NCBI GenBank assembly: GCA_030248225.1
Contig: JASANE010030215.1
Span: forward strand, 20,132 to 84,131
Direction: 5' to 3'
DNA: 64,000 bases
Source of the DNA: Trileptium ribeirensis
Lineage: Eukaryota > Nematoda > Enoplea > Enoplida > Thoracostomopsidae
Positions 1-13,665 of this stretch are shown here, one piece after another. A program made the translations under genes and the position numbers. The notes below the pieces were generated by a model. That model did no database searches. It saw only the letters and a program-made list of their open reading frames with translations, and was not told the origin of the DNA. The number at the start of each line of letters is the position of its first letter. The stretch's first letter is position 1.

Positions 1-1080
1 CATACCCTGAATGAAATGTAAGAGTCGAAAATATTATGGCTTATTTTTTTAACTTTTGTATTTTTTATTTTAAAATTTGAATCAGTCCTATTAGTGTGAA
101 TCATGACGTTGATTTCATTAATACATTCCTAATTTTCCACACGTATAACAGCGATCTTCGCATACATTTTTTACAAACAATTTGTAAAATGTAAGCCACA
201 ACTAAACCGGCTGAAACACGCCGTTCAAAATTTAAGTTAACTTGTAAAATTAAAGTTTTCTTAAACCAAATTTATACTTTGAAAATTTATTATTTTCTTG
301 TCTACAAAAACAATCCAACTACTACAGCAAATATCGTCGTAATGGCAATTACGAACGATAGCTATATGTGAGCTGAAAAAAGAATGAGCACAAATCAACC
401 CGGGCGCCATATGTTCAGGAAAATGGGCAAAAATGCTGCAATCGGTCGTATACAAACCAAGATTATTGAAGAAAAAGAAACAAACCGGAGTTGTAGAACA
501 GGCCTGACTGAGAGTCGTGAGCAAAGACAATATATAACAATAATAATAACAAGAATATTATCAATAGACCATTTTTATATTATTATTTACAGCATTGCCT
601 ACCTGCAAAGGATAAAACCTCAGAAGAAAATTTGATTAATAGTGCACCCCTGCGTTAGACACTGTATCAATATTATTGGAATTCCAAATTAACCCATATT
701 TCTTCTTTTTCAGATATCTTCATTGCTTCTCTAAAAATACAACCCTATAAACAACCGCCGATCTAAAACGGACGTTAACAAGAAGCAGAATAAATTTTGC
801 AAAGTCTTTTTCTGGCTAGTAAATTCTGTTCATTTCAACGTACAGCTTGAAGCTTTCACAAATTAGTAAGTTGAATTGAGTTGATCATAGCAAAATTACG
901 CACGCTAAATAATTAGGTTCCTTCCTGGAACTTATTTTATAAATGAACAGGTAGCAGTAAAACAGTATCCAAAATCTTCGACTCTTGACACAGTACACAA
1001 ATATTGCCCGAGTTCTCATTAATTATTAGATTAATTGCGCTTAGTAGGTCCGTGAGGTGTGTCTTTAATGTCTTAGATAG
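1..1080. other. AT-rich DNA, no gene seen
   Basis: No supported gene. The open frames here are under 90 codons, overlap on opposite strands near 260-635, lack recognisable motifs and are what chance gives in AT-rich DNA. No repeat structure stands out. Confidence 0.6.
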
Positions 1081-1082
1081 GG

Positions 1083-1193
1083 ACCACAGAGCAGGCACCC
1101 GAGACCAAGGGCATGGCAGCAGCTTCCCCGTAAAGAAATCAAGCAGGAAATAGGCAAACTCTTCGTTCTACCCCGGGTGCCTGCCACTGTGGC
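1083..1193. repeat. Imperfect hairpin, ~21-bp arms
   Basis: The left arm (1083-1103, containing GCAGGCACCCGAG) is the near reverse complement of 1172-1193 (CCCGGGTGCCTGCC). The arms enclose about 68 bases. It could be a small foldback relic or an RNA hairpin; nothing else supports an RNA gene. Confidence 0.45.
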
Positions 1194-1199
1194 TACCAA

Positions 1200-2318
1200 C
1201 TACTTATGCTCTAGCTTATTGTAATATTTCGGCCTGTCATGATTAAGTTGTAAGCCAGCATGAGTGTGTAAGTATGGGTGTTAAAGTAGCAGCCTATGTG
1301 GTACTTGGCTCGTTCAACTCTATAAACATTAGGGGAAACGTTTTTACTGGGTCACTTTAAACCAAAGTTATGATGTTATTTGTGGTAGTTCCATTTTCAA
1401 TGCATACCTGGAACATTAAAAATCCCAAAATCACAATTTTCAAAACTATCAGTCTTCTGAAAATCCATGAAAACCCATATTGATCTTTGAAAATTTCTCG
1501 GCATTATACTTCAAGCGGCGTCCAAGTAGGTTTTGAAATGCTTAGAAAGGGACTGTTAAGTCTTTTTTAAATGATCAAGTATGTTTAAATTTGACCAGCA
1601 TTTTAATAAATGACCAAAATTTTGGCAAATCCAATTTTTCGAAAAAACCTGTATTTAGTTTATCCGAACGAATCAAAAATTAAATACATTGTAACCGCAA
1701 AATTTGCACCGACACTTTCTCAATCTTGGATTTGTCATATTAGTCCATGGCAAAGTAAGTTGTGTCTACCATATATGCATACTATTTATACATATATATG
1801 CAACCAAACTAAAGACTTGAGAAGTATGGGAAAATTTCGGCCTTGTCGATGCAGCCAATCCCTATGTACATATGGTGGCAGCCAGATTTGGCCTTGAATC
1901 CATGATTGTGAAAGAATCTAACTGCACTGAAATCACTCAATTAAAAACGTACAAAACCATTACAGATTCTGTGAAAATTAGATCAATCGTTTTCTATCTA
2001 TCAACTTATGAATGGAATATGAACGGAACTTGACCTAAAAAGTAGATTGGTTATAAGAGTGTGAAATCAGTTCTAGTATGCATGGATGCTTTCACATATC
2101 AGATAAATAGAAAAGATGGTTGGTTCATTAATTGGTCCCAGTATTAACCGTGCTGCCACTAAATTTAGTTAACTTGCATTTATTATACATAAAAATGCAA
2201 ATGGGCAACGTAGTAGTTACATAATTATTTCTGTAAATTTTAGTTGCAAAATCGAAATATTTTTTATAATTTTGTACGATTTCAATTGGGCATAAATTTG
2301 TGTCTCACCTAAATTTGT
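1200..2318. other. Non-coding AT-rich DNA
   Basis: I see no gene. One 95-codon open frame at 1610-1897 has no recognisable motif and low-complexity composition, so I treat it as chance. Confidence 0.5.
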
Positions 2319-2320
2319 GC

Positions 2321-2830
2321 GTTTTGAAAGAATTTAAAAAGGTGCTTATTATTTGATCCCTAAAGTTTGGTACGGCAAAGCAAAAAAACGATTCTTAAGG
2401 CCTAAATTTATATCTGTTTTAAATGAAACTTTATGCAATTCATTATCAAAACAACAATAGAAGCTGCATGAAACCATAGGTAGTACGTTTTGAAAGAATT
2501 TAAAAAGGTGCTTATTATTTGATCCCTAAAGTTTGGTACTGCAAAGCAAAAAAAGATTCTTAAGTCCTAAATTTATATCTGTTTTAAATGAAACTTTATG
2601 CAAATCATTATCAAAACAACAATAGAAGCAGCAAGAAATCATATGTAGTACTGGTGTTACTACAGTAAGCTTAGATTCGACAAAAATAGAAGTCCTAAAT
2701 TTTATCTGTTTTGAATGAAACTATATGAAAATCATTATCAAAACAACAATAGAAGCAGCAGGAAATCACAGTTAGTACTGGTAGTACTACAGTAAGCTTA
2801 GGGTTGACAAAAATAAAAGTCTTAGAATAT
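2321..2830. repeat. Tandem duplication, ~166-bp unit, third copy partial
   Basis: A block starting GTTTTGAAAGAATTTAAAAA at 2321 recurs at 2487, a period of 166. Its second half (CTAAATTTATATCTGTTTTA, then AAAACAACAATAGAAGC) recurs a third time from about 2692 as a shorter unit. The copies are very similar but carry small indels. No coding potential was recognised. Confidence 0.85.
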
Positions 2831-3224
2831 CTTGATGTATAAATAGCTATTACCGAACATTCCAAAATCCTGTAAAAACGTTTTCATAAACATATCAAAT
2901 ATAATGCCTCTTGGGGTTACTTGAGCCTGACCTACATCTCTTTTATGCCTTCGGTATAAAATATATTTCTGTTATTTCCTTGTAATTGTTTTGGCTAGTG
3001 GAGCACCAAAATTTTTTATAAGAAACGCTCGGAGAGACTGTTTTCTACGAAGAAGCCGAAAAAAATAAAAAAAACTGAAAAGTACTATATAATAATTAAA
3101 AACTGAAATGTAAATTGGTAAACGCCGACATTTTTCAAGATATACAGATGAAGCTTTGTTAATTTTAACGCTTTTAACACTAGAGAGTACAAATTATTTT
3201 ACCAACAGAACCACAAAAGTTGAA

Positions 3225-3940
3225 GCTAAAAAAGGTGGTCCTACTATTTTGGAAAAGTTCATGGTAAGTAGTTTTATCTGTACTATAACCAACTCGCATT
3301 GCTAGCACGTCGATCTAAAATCCTGTGCTAAAAAAGGTGGTCCTACTATTTTGGAAAACTTCATGGTAAGTAGTTTTATCTGAACTATAACCAACTCGCA
3401 TTACTAGCACGTCGATCTAAAATCCTGTGCTAAAAAGGTGGTCCTACTATTTTGGAAAACTTCATGGTAAGTAGTTTTATCTGAACTATAACCAACTCGC
3501 ATTGCTAGCACGTCGATCTAAAATCCTGTGCTAAAAAAGGTGGTCCTACTATTTTGGAAAACTTCATGGTAAGTAGTTTTATCTGAACTATAACCAACTC
3601 CATTGCTAGCACGTCGATCAAAAATCCTGTGCTAAAAAAGGTGGTCCTACTATTTTGGAAAACTTCATGGTAAGTAGTTTTATCAGAACTATAACCAGCT
3701 CGCATTGCTAGCACGTCGATCTAAAATCATGTGCTAAGAAAGGTGGTCCTACTATTTTGGAAAAGTTCATAGTAAGTAGTTTTATCAGAACTATAACCAA
3801 CTCACATTGTTAGCACGTCGATCTAGAATCCTGTGCTAAGAAAGGTTTCTCCTACTATTTCGGAAAAGTTCATAGTAGTAGTTTTATCAGAACTATAACC
3901 AACTCGCATTGCTAGCACGTCGATCTAAAGTCCTGTGCTC
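3225..3940. repeat. Satellite: seven copies of a 102-bp unit
   Basis: Units begin GCTAAAAAAGGTGGTCCTAC at 3225, 3327, 3429, 3530, 3631, 3733 and 3835, so the period is 101-102 bp. Central copies differ at only a few bases, while the outer copies (first, sixth, seventh) carry more changes, the usual pattern when unequal exchange homogenises the middle. Most units contain ATGGTAAGTAG, a strong splice-donor-like string, by chance or otherwise. A minus-strand open frame over part of the array only reflects the repeat. Confidence 0.95.
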
Positions 3941-3944
3941 CCGT

Positions 3945-5413
3945 ATCAATATCAACATATATTTATACCGCAGAACTTAAGATTTTCAAGATCGACATCT
4001 TGATTCATAAATTTGCCACACAAAAATTTCGCTAAATCACTAGGATCGGTCGAATTCACGTTAAATACAAAATATTCATGTTTAAAAAATTTAAATATAG
4101 ATTCGTAGAAGTATTAATAACAATAATTAAGATTATTCTTTAAGAGTTGCACTTTGTTTGACTGACAACTATTATTATACTACAGCGCAAATGATCTGTC
4201 TTGAGAAGATGTCTTTGAATTATTTAAATATAAGCAAGTTTTTTTCCAGTTTGACAAAAACTGAAACCTATCATAGCGTCAAATTCAATTAGTTTAACAT
4301 CTACAAATTGTCACTTAACATAAAACATTGAAGGAAATGATTTGAGTGTCTAAATTCTGCGTTTTATTTGAAAAACAAAAACAAAGTATAAAACCTACAT
4401 AATTTTGCAAGCAAAATGCAAACTTCGTTTGCTGCTATAAATCCTAAAACATAGGTCACGAAATAAACTGCGGATGTGCAAATCTGATTGCAACACGCAA
4501 TTTAGCAGAATATGTTAATAGAATATACTAACCAACCTCGTATGACCCAAACTTGACGACAAAAACCTGTACTCCTGCAAAAATGATTTAACTGAAAAGG
4601 GGTGAGTCCCACTATATGTAAATGAAATGTACTATGGATATAGAAAGTAGATTAAAATCCTTTTACAGTATGTAAATCCTCAATTATGTGTCATAGTTCA
4701 ACAACGATACGTTTTGTTAGCCTCGTCTTCCTTGTACAGATGCAGTGGCATTGAAGGTCTGTCAGTGCGCTGTGCTTTAATTTTGATTAATATTAACGAA
4801 GTGGATAAAAACTTTACTGAAAGTGACTATGTTGCCTTAAATAAGTATCTAATTCGCGGATAGGAATGTGTCTGTTAACAAATGTGCTAACATAGACGAT
4901 ATGTTACCTGTATTTAAGCCTACCAACAATTGATATGCGACATCTGGTTAATTTTTTCGCTGTATTTTGTTATTGTCAGGACCGAAATTTTCCAAGGAAA
5001 CGAGATAATCACAACTTATTACATGAAGTTTTAAGAAAATGTCCAACCAACATTGAAAAAATGGAAAAGGCACCAGCTAACAACTGCTTGCTGGTGTTTC
5101 CACTTGGCTTGACGTTTATAACGTACAATCAAAGAATGTGAAGAACAAATACCAGATTCGTTCTATAGCTTTTTGTATAGCAAGTTGACGGTTAAAAACG
5201 AAATTCGATGTGCAACCGGCGACCTTCGTCAGTTATATTGAGTAATGAATATTTTCCATCGATTTCACGTTATCAAATATAAACAGTAAATAATTTTTAT
5301 GAACAGCGACCAGTCAGAAGTGTTAGAAAATTTTGAAAACGGTGATGGAAAAAATTTTAGGATTCAATATAAAAAAATGAGGGCAACAAATATTTTCAGT
5401 CTGGCGTATATTA
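3945..5413. other. Non-coding AT-rich DNA
   Basis: No gene or repeat recognised. A 68-codon open frame at 4935-5141 has no identifiable domain. Confidence 0.5.
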
Positions 5414-5736
5414 ATAATAGCAAGAGTGCATAAGACAAGAGTATGACACTTCCCTGCACTCACATTTATTATAAGAGTGCATTAGAGAGGAGTATTATAC
5501 TTCCCTGCACTCACATCATTGTCTTCCCTAAAAGTGGGGGACAGGTCGAAAACGCCCGCATCATCAGACGCTCTATTATCAAGAGTACATTAGAGAAGAG
5601 TATGACAATTTTCCTGCACTCACATAATTACCCCTGAAATGGGGGTCACGCCGAAAACGACCGCATCATCAAACATGGGTGTACATGTGAGTGCAGGGAA
5701 GTATCATACTCTTCTCTAACGCACTGTTGATAATAG
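5414..5736. mobile_element. Chain of hairpin-ended inverted-repeat elements (copy at 5.4 kb)
   Basis: The block starts CAAGAGTGCA at 5421 and ends GCACTGTTG at 5729, with inner repeats CCCTGCACTCACAT and ATGTGAGTGCAGGG near the two ends. It is flanked by ATAATAG at 5414-5420 and 5730-5736. Further AAGAGTGCATTAG-like starts occur at 5473 and 5580. They are preceded by TTATTAT and CTATTAT, close to or equal to the reverse complement of the flanking 7-mer. It is the same family as 27.2-27.7 kb. There is no coding capacity, so if it is a transposon it is non-autonomous. Confidence 0.7.
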
Positions 5737-8700
5737 TAATAGTAGTAAACAATTATATAGCGCCGATTTCGTTAAACGTTCCACAGGCGCGTTATATAAA
5801 TACGATCAATGTCTAAATAAATACGTTTCAGTCTGCTCGTGATTTGTAGTCTTGTTAGGTTTAGATTCCTTAGGTTGCAGCATATTTGTGTATAATTCAC
5901 AGCATTTTCTATTATATTCACTGCATTAAGATGTAAAATCGGTAGGGAAATTGCATTGAGTAAACGAATCGCTTGAAAAAAGAAACTTGCGAAATTGTAG
6001 AAAATATACAGGGACAATCTAGTTAAGAAAAATGAAAAATAAAATTTATTTTCAATTTATCGTCCAATAATCATTTTTGTGTTTTCAGTAAACTAGTGAA
6101 GTGGTGGAGTTAAAATAGCTTTGTTACCTTCATGCAAGGAAACAAGGCATTCGACAGATTTCGTTTTCGTGTCACTAAACGTGATTCCACTGTTATTGAA
6201 TTCGGAGATGGAGAAGCGCCAGGTTCGGAATCGAAGAATTCTCACTAGACCGCACTATGGTGAAAATTATGGGCGTCCGTTTATTTTTTCTCTGTAAACA
6301 GGAGTTCGTTATCTCAACGTAATCCGATGTGGACGTGTGAGGGCTCTTATGAAAGCTACAATACTCTAGATGTGCCTTTTGGAGGTTTTATTTCGATTCG
6401 ACCCATCTACGTTCCACCACAGGGCGTCAAAGGGGTGTACCCAAGGGTACATGGGTAAAATGAGCTATTTTTGGGTCATTTTTGCTTATAATTCGGCAAC
6501 CCTTGAGCCAATTTGAATCATTTTGATATCGAAATATGTGTGCTAGGAAGCTTTATTTATGAGTATATAAATTGTTTGGTCGGGTCCCTATAGGGACTAG
6601 CAAATTTCCAAAATTTTGTTCAAAATTTGTTCAGGTGTAGCTATGTAACCACTCAAGCGATTCAAACGAAGTATGGTGTGTGCATAGTCAACAGATTTGA
6701 TGCATAGCCTCTCGGTCAATTGTCATTTGAGGCCAAAGTTGGGCCCGACGCCATAAATGGTCATCCGTGAAATTACCACTTCTAACCGTATATTAATAGA
6801 TTTGTGGCTCAAAATAAGTTCATATGGGTTTTCGCAGGTGCAGATTTCAAATATTCTCTGTATTTAAACGTATCTCTTCGTGTAGAGGTAGTTATATCAA
6901 TGGTTGCAACAAGGCGACTGATGCGAAAGGGACGAGTGTCATGCGGTCTGTATCAAATTCTGTTTATTTTCTGTTACTGTGTTTTTGTAAGATTCTTATA
7001 TATACATAGATAGCACACATATGTTGTTCACGATTCGTAAGCAGTTCTGTGGTAGAGTTAACCTTCGTAGGGTACGTACTAGATATCTGACTATCAGTTT
7101 TGCTGCATGTATGCCTTATCGAACTTAGTAAATATTTTTTGGCGAATTACATCTTTGGTTCGTAACAGGAATATATTTTTAATGAGTTGTTCCACTGCAT
7201 GTTAACGTTACAGTTTCTCAATTCTTCGAATTCATCCACTTGGCATGTCGCCAAGGTCCTAGTATATTTCCTCCAAAATTTTGATGAATGAATAAAAGTT
7301 TTAGATATTGAATAATTTGATGACGTTTTGTTTTCGGACTGCTCATAAACTTTAGATACAGTTTCTAATATCTTGGCTTTATAATAACTAAGTGCAATCG
7401 CTATATAAAGTAATTAATATGAGTGGATAAACAGTTTTTATTTAAAGATAATCATTTTGTAAAAATAATTGGCAGTCGTCAAACTTGTTTGAGACATTTT
7501 CAGCTGTTTATCAGGGCATTCTTCATGGACCATTAACACTTCTAATCTATGTTATTATGTTGCACTTTTTGTTGACACAATATTGTACATCCGCTGGTTT
7601 ATACAAGAATATCTAACAGGAGCTAATAGCTTTGTCTTTTAATTATCTTTTAATTTCTTTATAGATTAAAATATTGTTATTTTAAACTTTAATTACTTAG
7701 TATTTTTATTGCTATATTTTTCCAATTAAAGTGGGACTTTCAACTAAATGGTCACAGCCTAGTTTCTAGTATATATACTTCAGCGATCAGCATGTGTCAC
7801 TCATTACTGTATCTTTGCGTTGAGCTAAATTCATAAATTAAATTTCCAGGACATATAACTGATTCAGCGACAACATCCATGAGACTTGTTTAAAATATTA
7901 CCATAATTTTTCAGTATTAAAATATCACATTTTAAATGATTTTTTCTTGTACTTCCCATAGAACAAATTTGAAATATTGTAATCAAGTTTGGAACTGAAG
8001 ACATAAAAGCTAATAAACGAATTTAATAAGGGTTCACTCAGAAAATAACTGACTGTAAACACCTTTAAATGGTTAAAAATCACATATTGATAAAAGCTCA
8101 TACATGAGATATGTTGTTGGAATTTAAATATTTAATGATTTGGTTGATTTAGTTCTAAAATTTTCAAATTTTTGAACAATAATCCAATACACCAAAGTTC
8201 CGTGAACTCTACACAGAGTGTAGCTGATTAAATGCTAGAGAATACTCACTTGCAAAATAAATCGAAAATTCCTTAAAATGGGCTATTTAAACACGTCTTA
8301 ATGTTTCTTACACTATCTGTTTCCTTTGCAGATTCTGATCTGTCACATTGTCTTATTACAGAGCATTTTCAAATCTAAATCGCACGTCTTTACCCAATCA
8401 TATTTTTTATTACAGCTAAAATGTTGCTATTTATATTTTGCCAACTATTCATGACCGGCTGGTAAAATAACAAATAGATGATAACGCGGTAAATGCGCCG
8501 CTTAATAATAATACTGAAATCGTAATTAAGTAAATTGGCAATGACACAGTCCTGCGGGCTAAATCCCTGCAAAAGAAATATTGTACTTTGATGCGAAAAC
8601 GTGAAGATTTGAATGCCCGCTGCTATACCGCGTTGTAATATAACGGATGCATGTTTTGTATAATATCTTTGCTGATGGGACTAGATTGAAAAGCGCTAAC

Positions 8701-9965
8701 AATAGATTCCGGTGAAGTCTCGATTATTTATTAGTAGATTAAACTCTATTTAGTTACAAAAGTTCTATGACGCGTAAAAATGCGACCAACCGATTGAAAT
8801 AGTTTTGCATCATTTTAATACTATAACTATTGCAACGCTATTAATACGATTATTTATTCCAAGTTGAAATAAAATAGTTCGTTATATATTGCATTTTCAG
8901 TTTAGTGCAGTGGATTGCGCTTTACTAATGCACATCACTGTCTCAAAAAATATAGGATTCTCCAAAAGTTCAATTAGTGAAACACATAAATATGCCTGTG
9001 CTCAATGTTCAATTTCAAAACAAGTCCTCAGGCTTTTACGCCTTTGGCAGACCCAACGGTGTATTAAAATTCATGAAATTAATAAGGCGTTGTTAAAATT
9101 CACATTTTGGAAGATCCTTCAAAAATTGTAAAAGGTCTGCAGAAGCACTTATCGAGTTCTTCTTTTAAATTTACCGATGTGAGTTATTTGCAGTAATCAT
9201 CATCAAGTTCTAGGCTTGTCTATACATCCGTTTGGTGCTATTTTAACCTTCGTGCTACGCCATGTTTGCATCAGAAAGGAACATGATATAGTTGCAACTG
9301 TATTGTAAGGGAAAATATGTATGAAAAGCAAGTGTTCAACTGCTTGTTGTTGATTGTTATTTGTGTGATGCTTTAAATATTTGAAAAGTTTGGCATTTTT
9401 ATCCATCAGCTACAACTGTTGTGCACTTTGCATCCTATGAATTTAATAACTTGTAACATCAATGACATATAGCTGTATAGTTCATTTTCAATGAGTTCTT
9501 TCTACAGATTAGAATAATTCGGTAAGTGCCGAAAGAGAACATCCATGAGAACAAATAGAGTTCAGGGCAAAGTATAAATCAACCTATGCTGACCATAACA
9601 TTGTTTATGGTAGACTCCACTCAGAAAAGGTAAGTGCCAGACACGAAAATGAAAAAGATAACTTTATATACAGTACAATTCTGTTCTGGGTTCTTGCGAC
9701 TTCAGAATTTTAGGTTAGGCTTTAAGCCATGTAGTCAACAAATGCATATGCTTAACCCAAAGCTCCAGGTGCAGTATTTAGCTTTCGTGGTTACGTGAAC
9801 AAATTCGAAAATTATGATCAATATTGCAAAATCATGATTATCACAACTAAATTTTCATTACAGCGCGTGAACGCATCAAACTTTGCTAAAACGTTTCGCA
9901 AGAAGTTTTGGCAACAGACGTCTTTGTGTTGAAATTAAAATATACTATTTTAAATTAAAGTATAT
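5737..9965. other. Non-coding DNA with possible decayed repeats
   Basis: No supported gene in about 4.2 kb. The part at 6225-6830 is somewhat richer in GC, with phrases such as GGGGTGTACCCAAGGGTAC, and may be an old dispersed repeat, but I could not match it elsewhere in the window. The longest open frames are 60-80 codons and have no motifs. Confidence 0.45.
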
Positions 9966-10466
9966 TATGCAATGTTAGCCTTACAATATCCCAACGGTTG
10001 TAACCTATGTAAACTCCACAGTGTCAGGGACACTGTCGACAACAGGGTGTCTTACACAACCTCATGTTTTTATAAAAATTTTCAAAGGTAGCTAGCTATA
10101 CGCCACTTCTCGACAGTGTCACGCACACCGTGTCTTCTGGCAGTTTTATTGACAGTGTGAGGCATTATTTCATCAACTTTCATATTGTCTAGATACAAAT
10201 GTCGAGAAAAAACTACACAAAACAGTTGACTAATAAAATTGCATTAGCTACAGCTGGTGTCCGTTACAGTTAATTCCCGCAAAATTGGGAGCTAAGGGTA
10301 TGTACGACACTGTGAAAAAATGTAGGAGCTAAGGGTGCGTCGTACATCCTCGAAAATTGGGTTAGAGTATGTGTGTCGCCTTGATTGTCTATACGGTAGG
10401 GTCACGACTACAGGTAGGCAAAAGTTCCAAACATCGGGGACATTATAACGTGAAAGCCGCGTTATA
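9966..10466. mobile_element. Non-autonomous inverted-repeat element, family A copy 1
   Basis: The right end carries GGGGACATTATAACGTGAAAG and the left end a decayed matching end (near CCCAACGG, 9990). Interior phrases such as ACACTGTCGACAACA and GAGCTAAGGGTG match, on the opposite strand, the copy at 34,695-35,204. About 500 bp with no open frame of note: a MITE-like DNA transposon relative. The left end is worn, so the boundary is approximate. Confidence 0.7.
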
Positions 10467-11865
10467 TTCGAAAAAGATCTTGCCACAGCGGAGGTGGCGC
10501 AGATCTTTATAAAAACGTTATGAAGAACACAACTTAAGATTAATTTGGTTAGTACTTAAACTGGGAAAAAAGTTAAAAAGTGGAAAGTAGCCCTATTTAC
10601 AAAGTGGGGGATTACACCCACCTGCTCGATATCATTTGCACGGTTACTGGTAAATCATTGGTGGTATTGAGGTCACATGACACTATATTAAATTATCATA
10701 TCGTATTTTTATTAAAAAAATATATAAAATGTCATAAGCAACTGTCACGACTATGTCGCACAAAAATTTCTTTTTTCACCAATTTCGGCTTAAACATTCT
10801 TTTATAACGGGCAGATGTTCAGGAAATTTGTAATGTGGGTGCTCTGCATGACTTTTTTCGACAGGTCAGACTTAGTGAAATTGTTTTGGCCTGCCTATCT
10901 TTATATAAATAGTTTTGGTCTTCCTCGGCGCATTTCAGTATAGGTCATATGTCTGTATACAGATGGGATGGTTGACCCTAAGCCCCAACCTACCACTCTG
11001 CTAAATACGTCAACGATAGCGGTATAACAGGCACGGCAACACAAGTACAGTTACAAATTTTATCAATAAGATTTTACCTTATCACAATATGATAACGTAG
11101 CAATCTTCCATTAATTTTCCTTGAAGCATCAACGTTATATAGACTTAATAATGATATATTCGGTAGTATATGGAAAGTGACATTTGTGCGGTAATCATTT
11201 ATCAAACAATATATAACAAATGTTGTACACCGGTTATGATAATTTTAACAAAAAATAGCGTATAGCTGCGAACAAACATTTAAATTTCGAATTTAAAAAT
11301 TTTTAATTTACAAACATCGTCTAACTGATGCAACGATTGAGCGGAGACCCTAAGCTGAGTATAGTTCAAAGGATATGTAAAGAAGAAAAGTAATTAGGGT
11401 ATCTATTATGTCATGAAGGAATCTGTAAATCTGTGCAACACAATTATTGCATCAATAACTAATATTTTACTCGTTCTTTGGACAGAATAAGGAGTAACGG
11501 AAACCTATTTAAGGCCATAGGAATCACCATTTTGAATTAACAATACATGGCTAATCTTGAGGGATACTTCCACCGCTTGAATTGATATGTTTCCGAATTA
11601 TAGGACTGTGAAATAAAAAAGTTCTTCAGCTCAAATTTTTCATTTTTATTCTCAGATTTCTTATTTTTTCAAGCACCATCAAATCATCGTCACTTACTGA
11701 ATGATTACTGGTTTCACAAGTAGATTACCGGACTGCTGTGTATCATTCCCTTTGGGCGGTCATCTACAGCCCATAGTATTATCTCATTAACAGTTCAGTA
11801 CATCTGGATGTTGTGAAGCCTGATTATATAGGAGCATGTCATTAGATAGACCATTAGGCTTTATT
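10467..11865. other. Non-coding DNA
   Basis: I see no gene or clear repeat. Short open frames (75 codons at 10,580) carry no recognisable feature. Confidence 0.5.
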
Positions 11866-12140
11866 CACATTGCGCCCGATCAGACGCGATGAGATCCCGT
11901 AAGATACGATCCGACTTTTACGTGTATTTTATATATTGTTCAGATGCATGCGATCCGAATCCGACACAGCATGCAAAATGTTGCTTGATGCGAATCGTAC
12001 ACGAATTGGATGAAGTAGTGTGAAGCAAAAATACATATACAAACACACGTATACGGTAGGAGAACAGTGTTTGCTCGTGTTGGTCCAGATGGGAAGCAAT
12101 GCGAACACAAATCATGCCGGATCAGACGAATGTGAACGCA
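11866..12140. mobile_element. Possible MITE with TTCACATT ends
   Basis: The left side has TTCACATTGCG followed by GATCAGACG. The right side has GATCAGACGAATGTGAAC, whose reverse complement again gives GTTCACATTCG. The interior holds repeated GATCCGA-like words. The ends match only partly and no target duplication was found, so this is tentative. Confidence 0.3.
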
Positions 12141-12149
12141 GAAACTGTG

Positions 12150-13380
12150 GAAAAAATTTAAACATTTTGAAATCCAATTAAAATGCAAAAGTAATAACTG
12201 CCTTCATTCTCGGTTACTTCTAGCCACAATAGTACCTTAGCAGAATAAAACTGTACAGTGAAGTTTGCAATCCAGAATCAAGCGGTCTAAGAAGCATTCA
12301 ATGTGTCTATGTTCTTACAATAAATTTGTAAAAAAACTCAGTGACTTCTTGTGTTAGGGCACCATGTCATAAATGTCTTATCCGTAAAACTAAAATTTAT
12401 GTTCTAGGCATCATTTTTGGCGGATCGCATTGTAAGCGGTATGTATATATAAATAGCTTATATGTGAAAATTCGCAATGAAGTTCAGTATGCGTGTTCAC
12501 ATGCTATAAGAGGATTTTACAACTTAACAGCTCCATCTTTCAACATAATAATACTTTTAGGGGGTCTTTTTTGTAAAGGTGATTCATTAAAAATTTTCAT
12601 AAATACGTCTGTGCAAACAAACGTACATACGATTTTGCGTGGTTTTAATAATGTTGTAGCTGTTATGTTATGGGAGTTATAATAAAAATATGCCTATATA
12701 TAATATATGCTTATAAATGTATACTTTAACCATTGTAGCTGAAAACAGAATGAAATAATAAAAGCTGCAAAGAAAGACTATAAAAATATCAATAATAGCA
12801 AGGAGCCACAAAACCCGATGAGGAAAAATGATGTCACTGTGATACTTTTAAAATAGTTTTGGGCTCTAAATAATATTTGAATGTGATTATATTGCACAAG
12901 GTTTTATGCTAATGACCACAATAAAGTAGAATATTACTGGAAGAATCATAAAAATTACAGACTTTTCTTGATGCTAAACGAATTTTAATGATTTTCTTGC
13001 TAAACAAATAGATAAGTATTTTGACTGGAAACAACATTTATAACATTTCTACGCGGCTTTGCAGCGATTGAGGATGCCATTTCAGTAAGTACAGTTTTCT
13101 AACGCTAAGAAAGGACGTCACCACGGCGGGTTTTAGGAGTTGTTCGCCTGCGCCCCACTCCACCAATGTTAGGCGATGCTAATAGTCTACATTTGCAAAG
13201 AATTTGTTTTAATACTGGCAGCAACCGTCAGATCGATGAGTTGATCGACATCCACAATGCGTGGGTGCCATCACTGTATAAAATTTTCTGGCTACCCCCA
13301 CCTTCCGCCGATAGCAGGGTATAACTGGAAAAAATCGGGGATGTGATATATGCTAGTAAAGTAACAACAAGATGTCAAGT
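12150..13380. other. Non-coding DNA, one unconvincing open frame
   Basis: A 113-codon open frame at 12,341-12,682 (+) starts close to an in-frame stop, is Ile/Phe/Cys-rich and matches nothing I know. In about 64 kb of AT-rich DNA read in six frames, one such frame is expected by chance. I found no other features. Confidence 0.4.
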
Positions 13381-13384
13381 TCAC

Positions 13385-13665
13385 TTGCATAAAACATAGG
13401 GTTCTTGGGTCAGGACCCCTCCCCTAAAAATGGTCGTTGGGATTCTTAGTGGTGGTGCACTACTCCCAATCAAAGCTTTTCTAAAGCGTTGCCCTATATC
13501 CCACACTTTGCTAATTTTCCCCGATTTTTGCTAATTTGCGCTAATTTTTTCCAAACTCTTCCCAAAATTTGCTAAAAATCGCAAAATTTTAGATATTTGT
13601 AGGGATAGTGGCTAGATATGGCAAGAACGGATGAGGGGTCCGACCCTCAAGAGGAGAAACCCACT
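13385..13665 (+). repeat. Dispersed repeat, copy 1 (AATTTGCTAA-rich)
   Basis: Pyrimidine-rich phrases (TTTGCTAATTTTCC, TTTGCGCTAATTTTTTCC) lead to GGATGAGGGGTCCGACCCTC. The minus strand of 29,205-29,465 has the same layout and ends GAGGGGTCCGTCCCTC. Two inverted copies of one old non-coding repeat are the simplest reading. Confidence 0.4.

Noticed and set aside
3505..3714. Minus-strand open frame over the 102-bp satellite
   Set aside because: Repeats itself with the satellite period and is broken in other copies.
12341..12682. 113-codon open frame
   Set aside because: No motif, biased AT-rich composition, length expected by chance in this much sequence.
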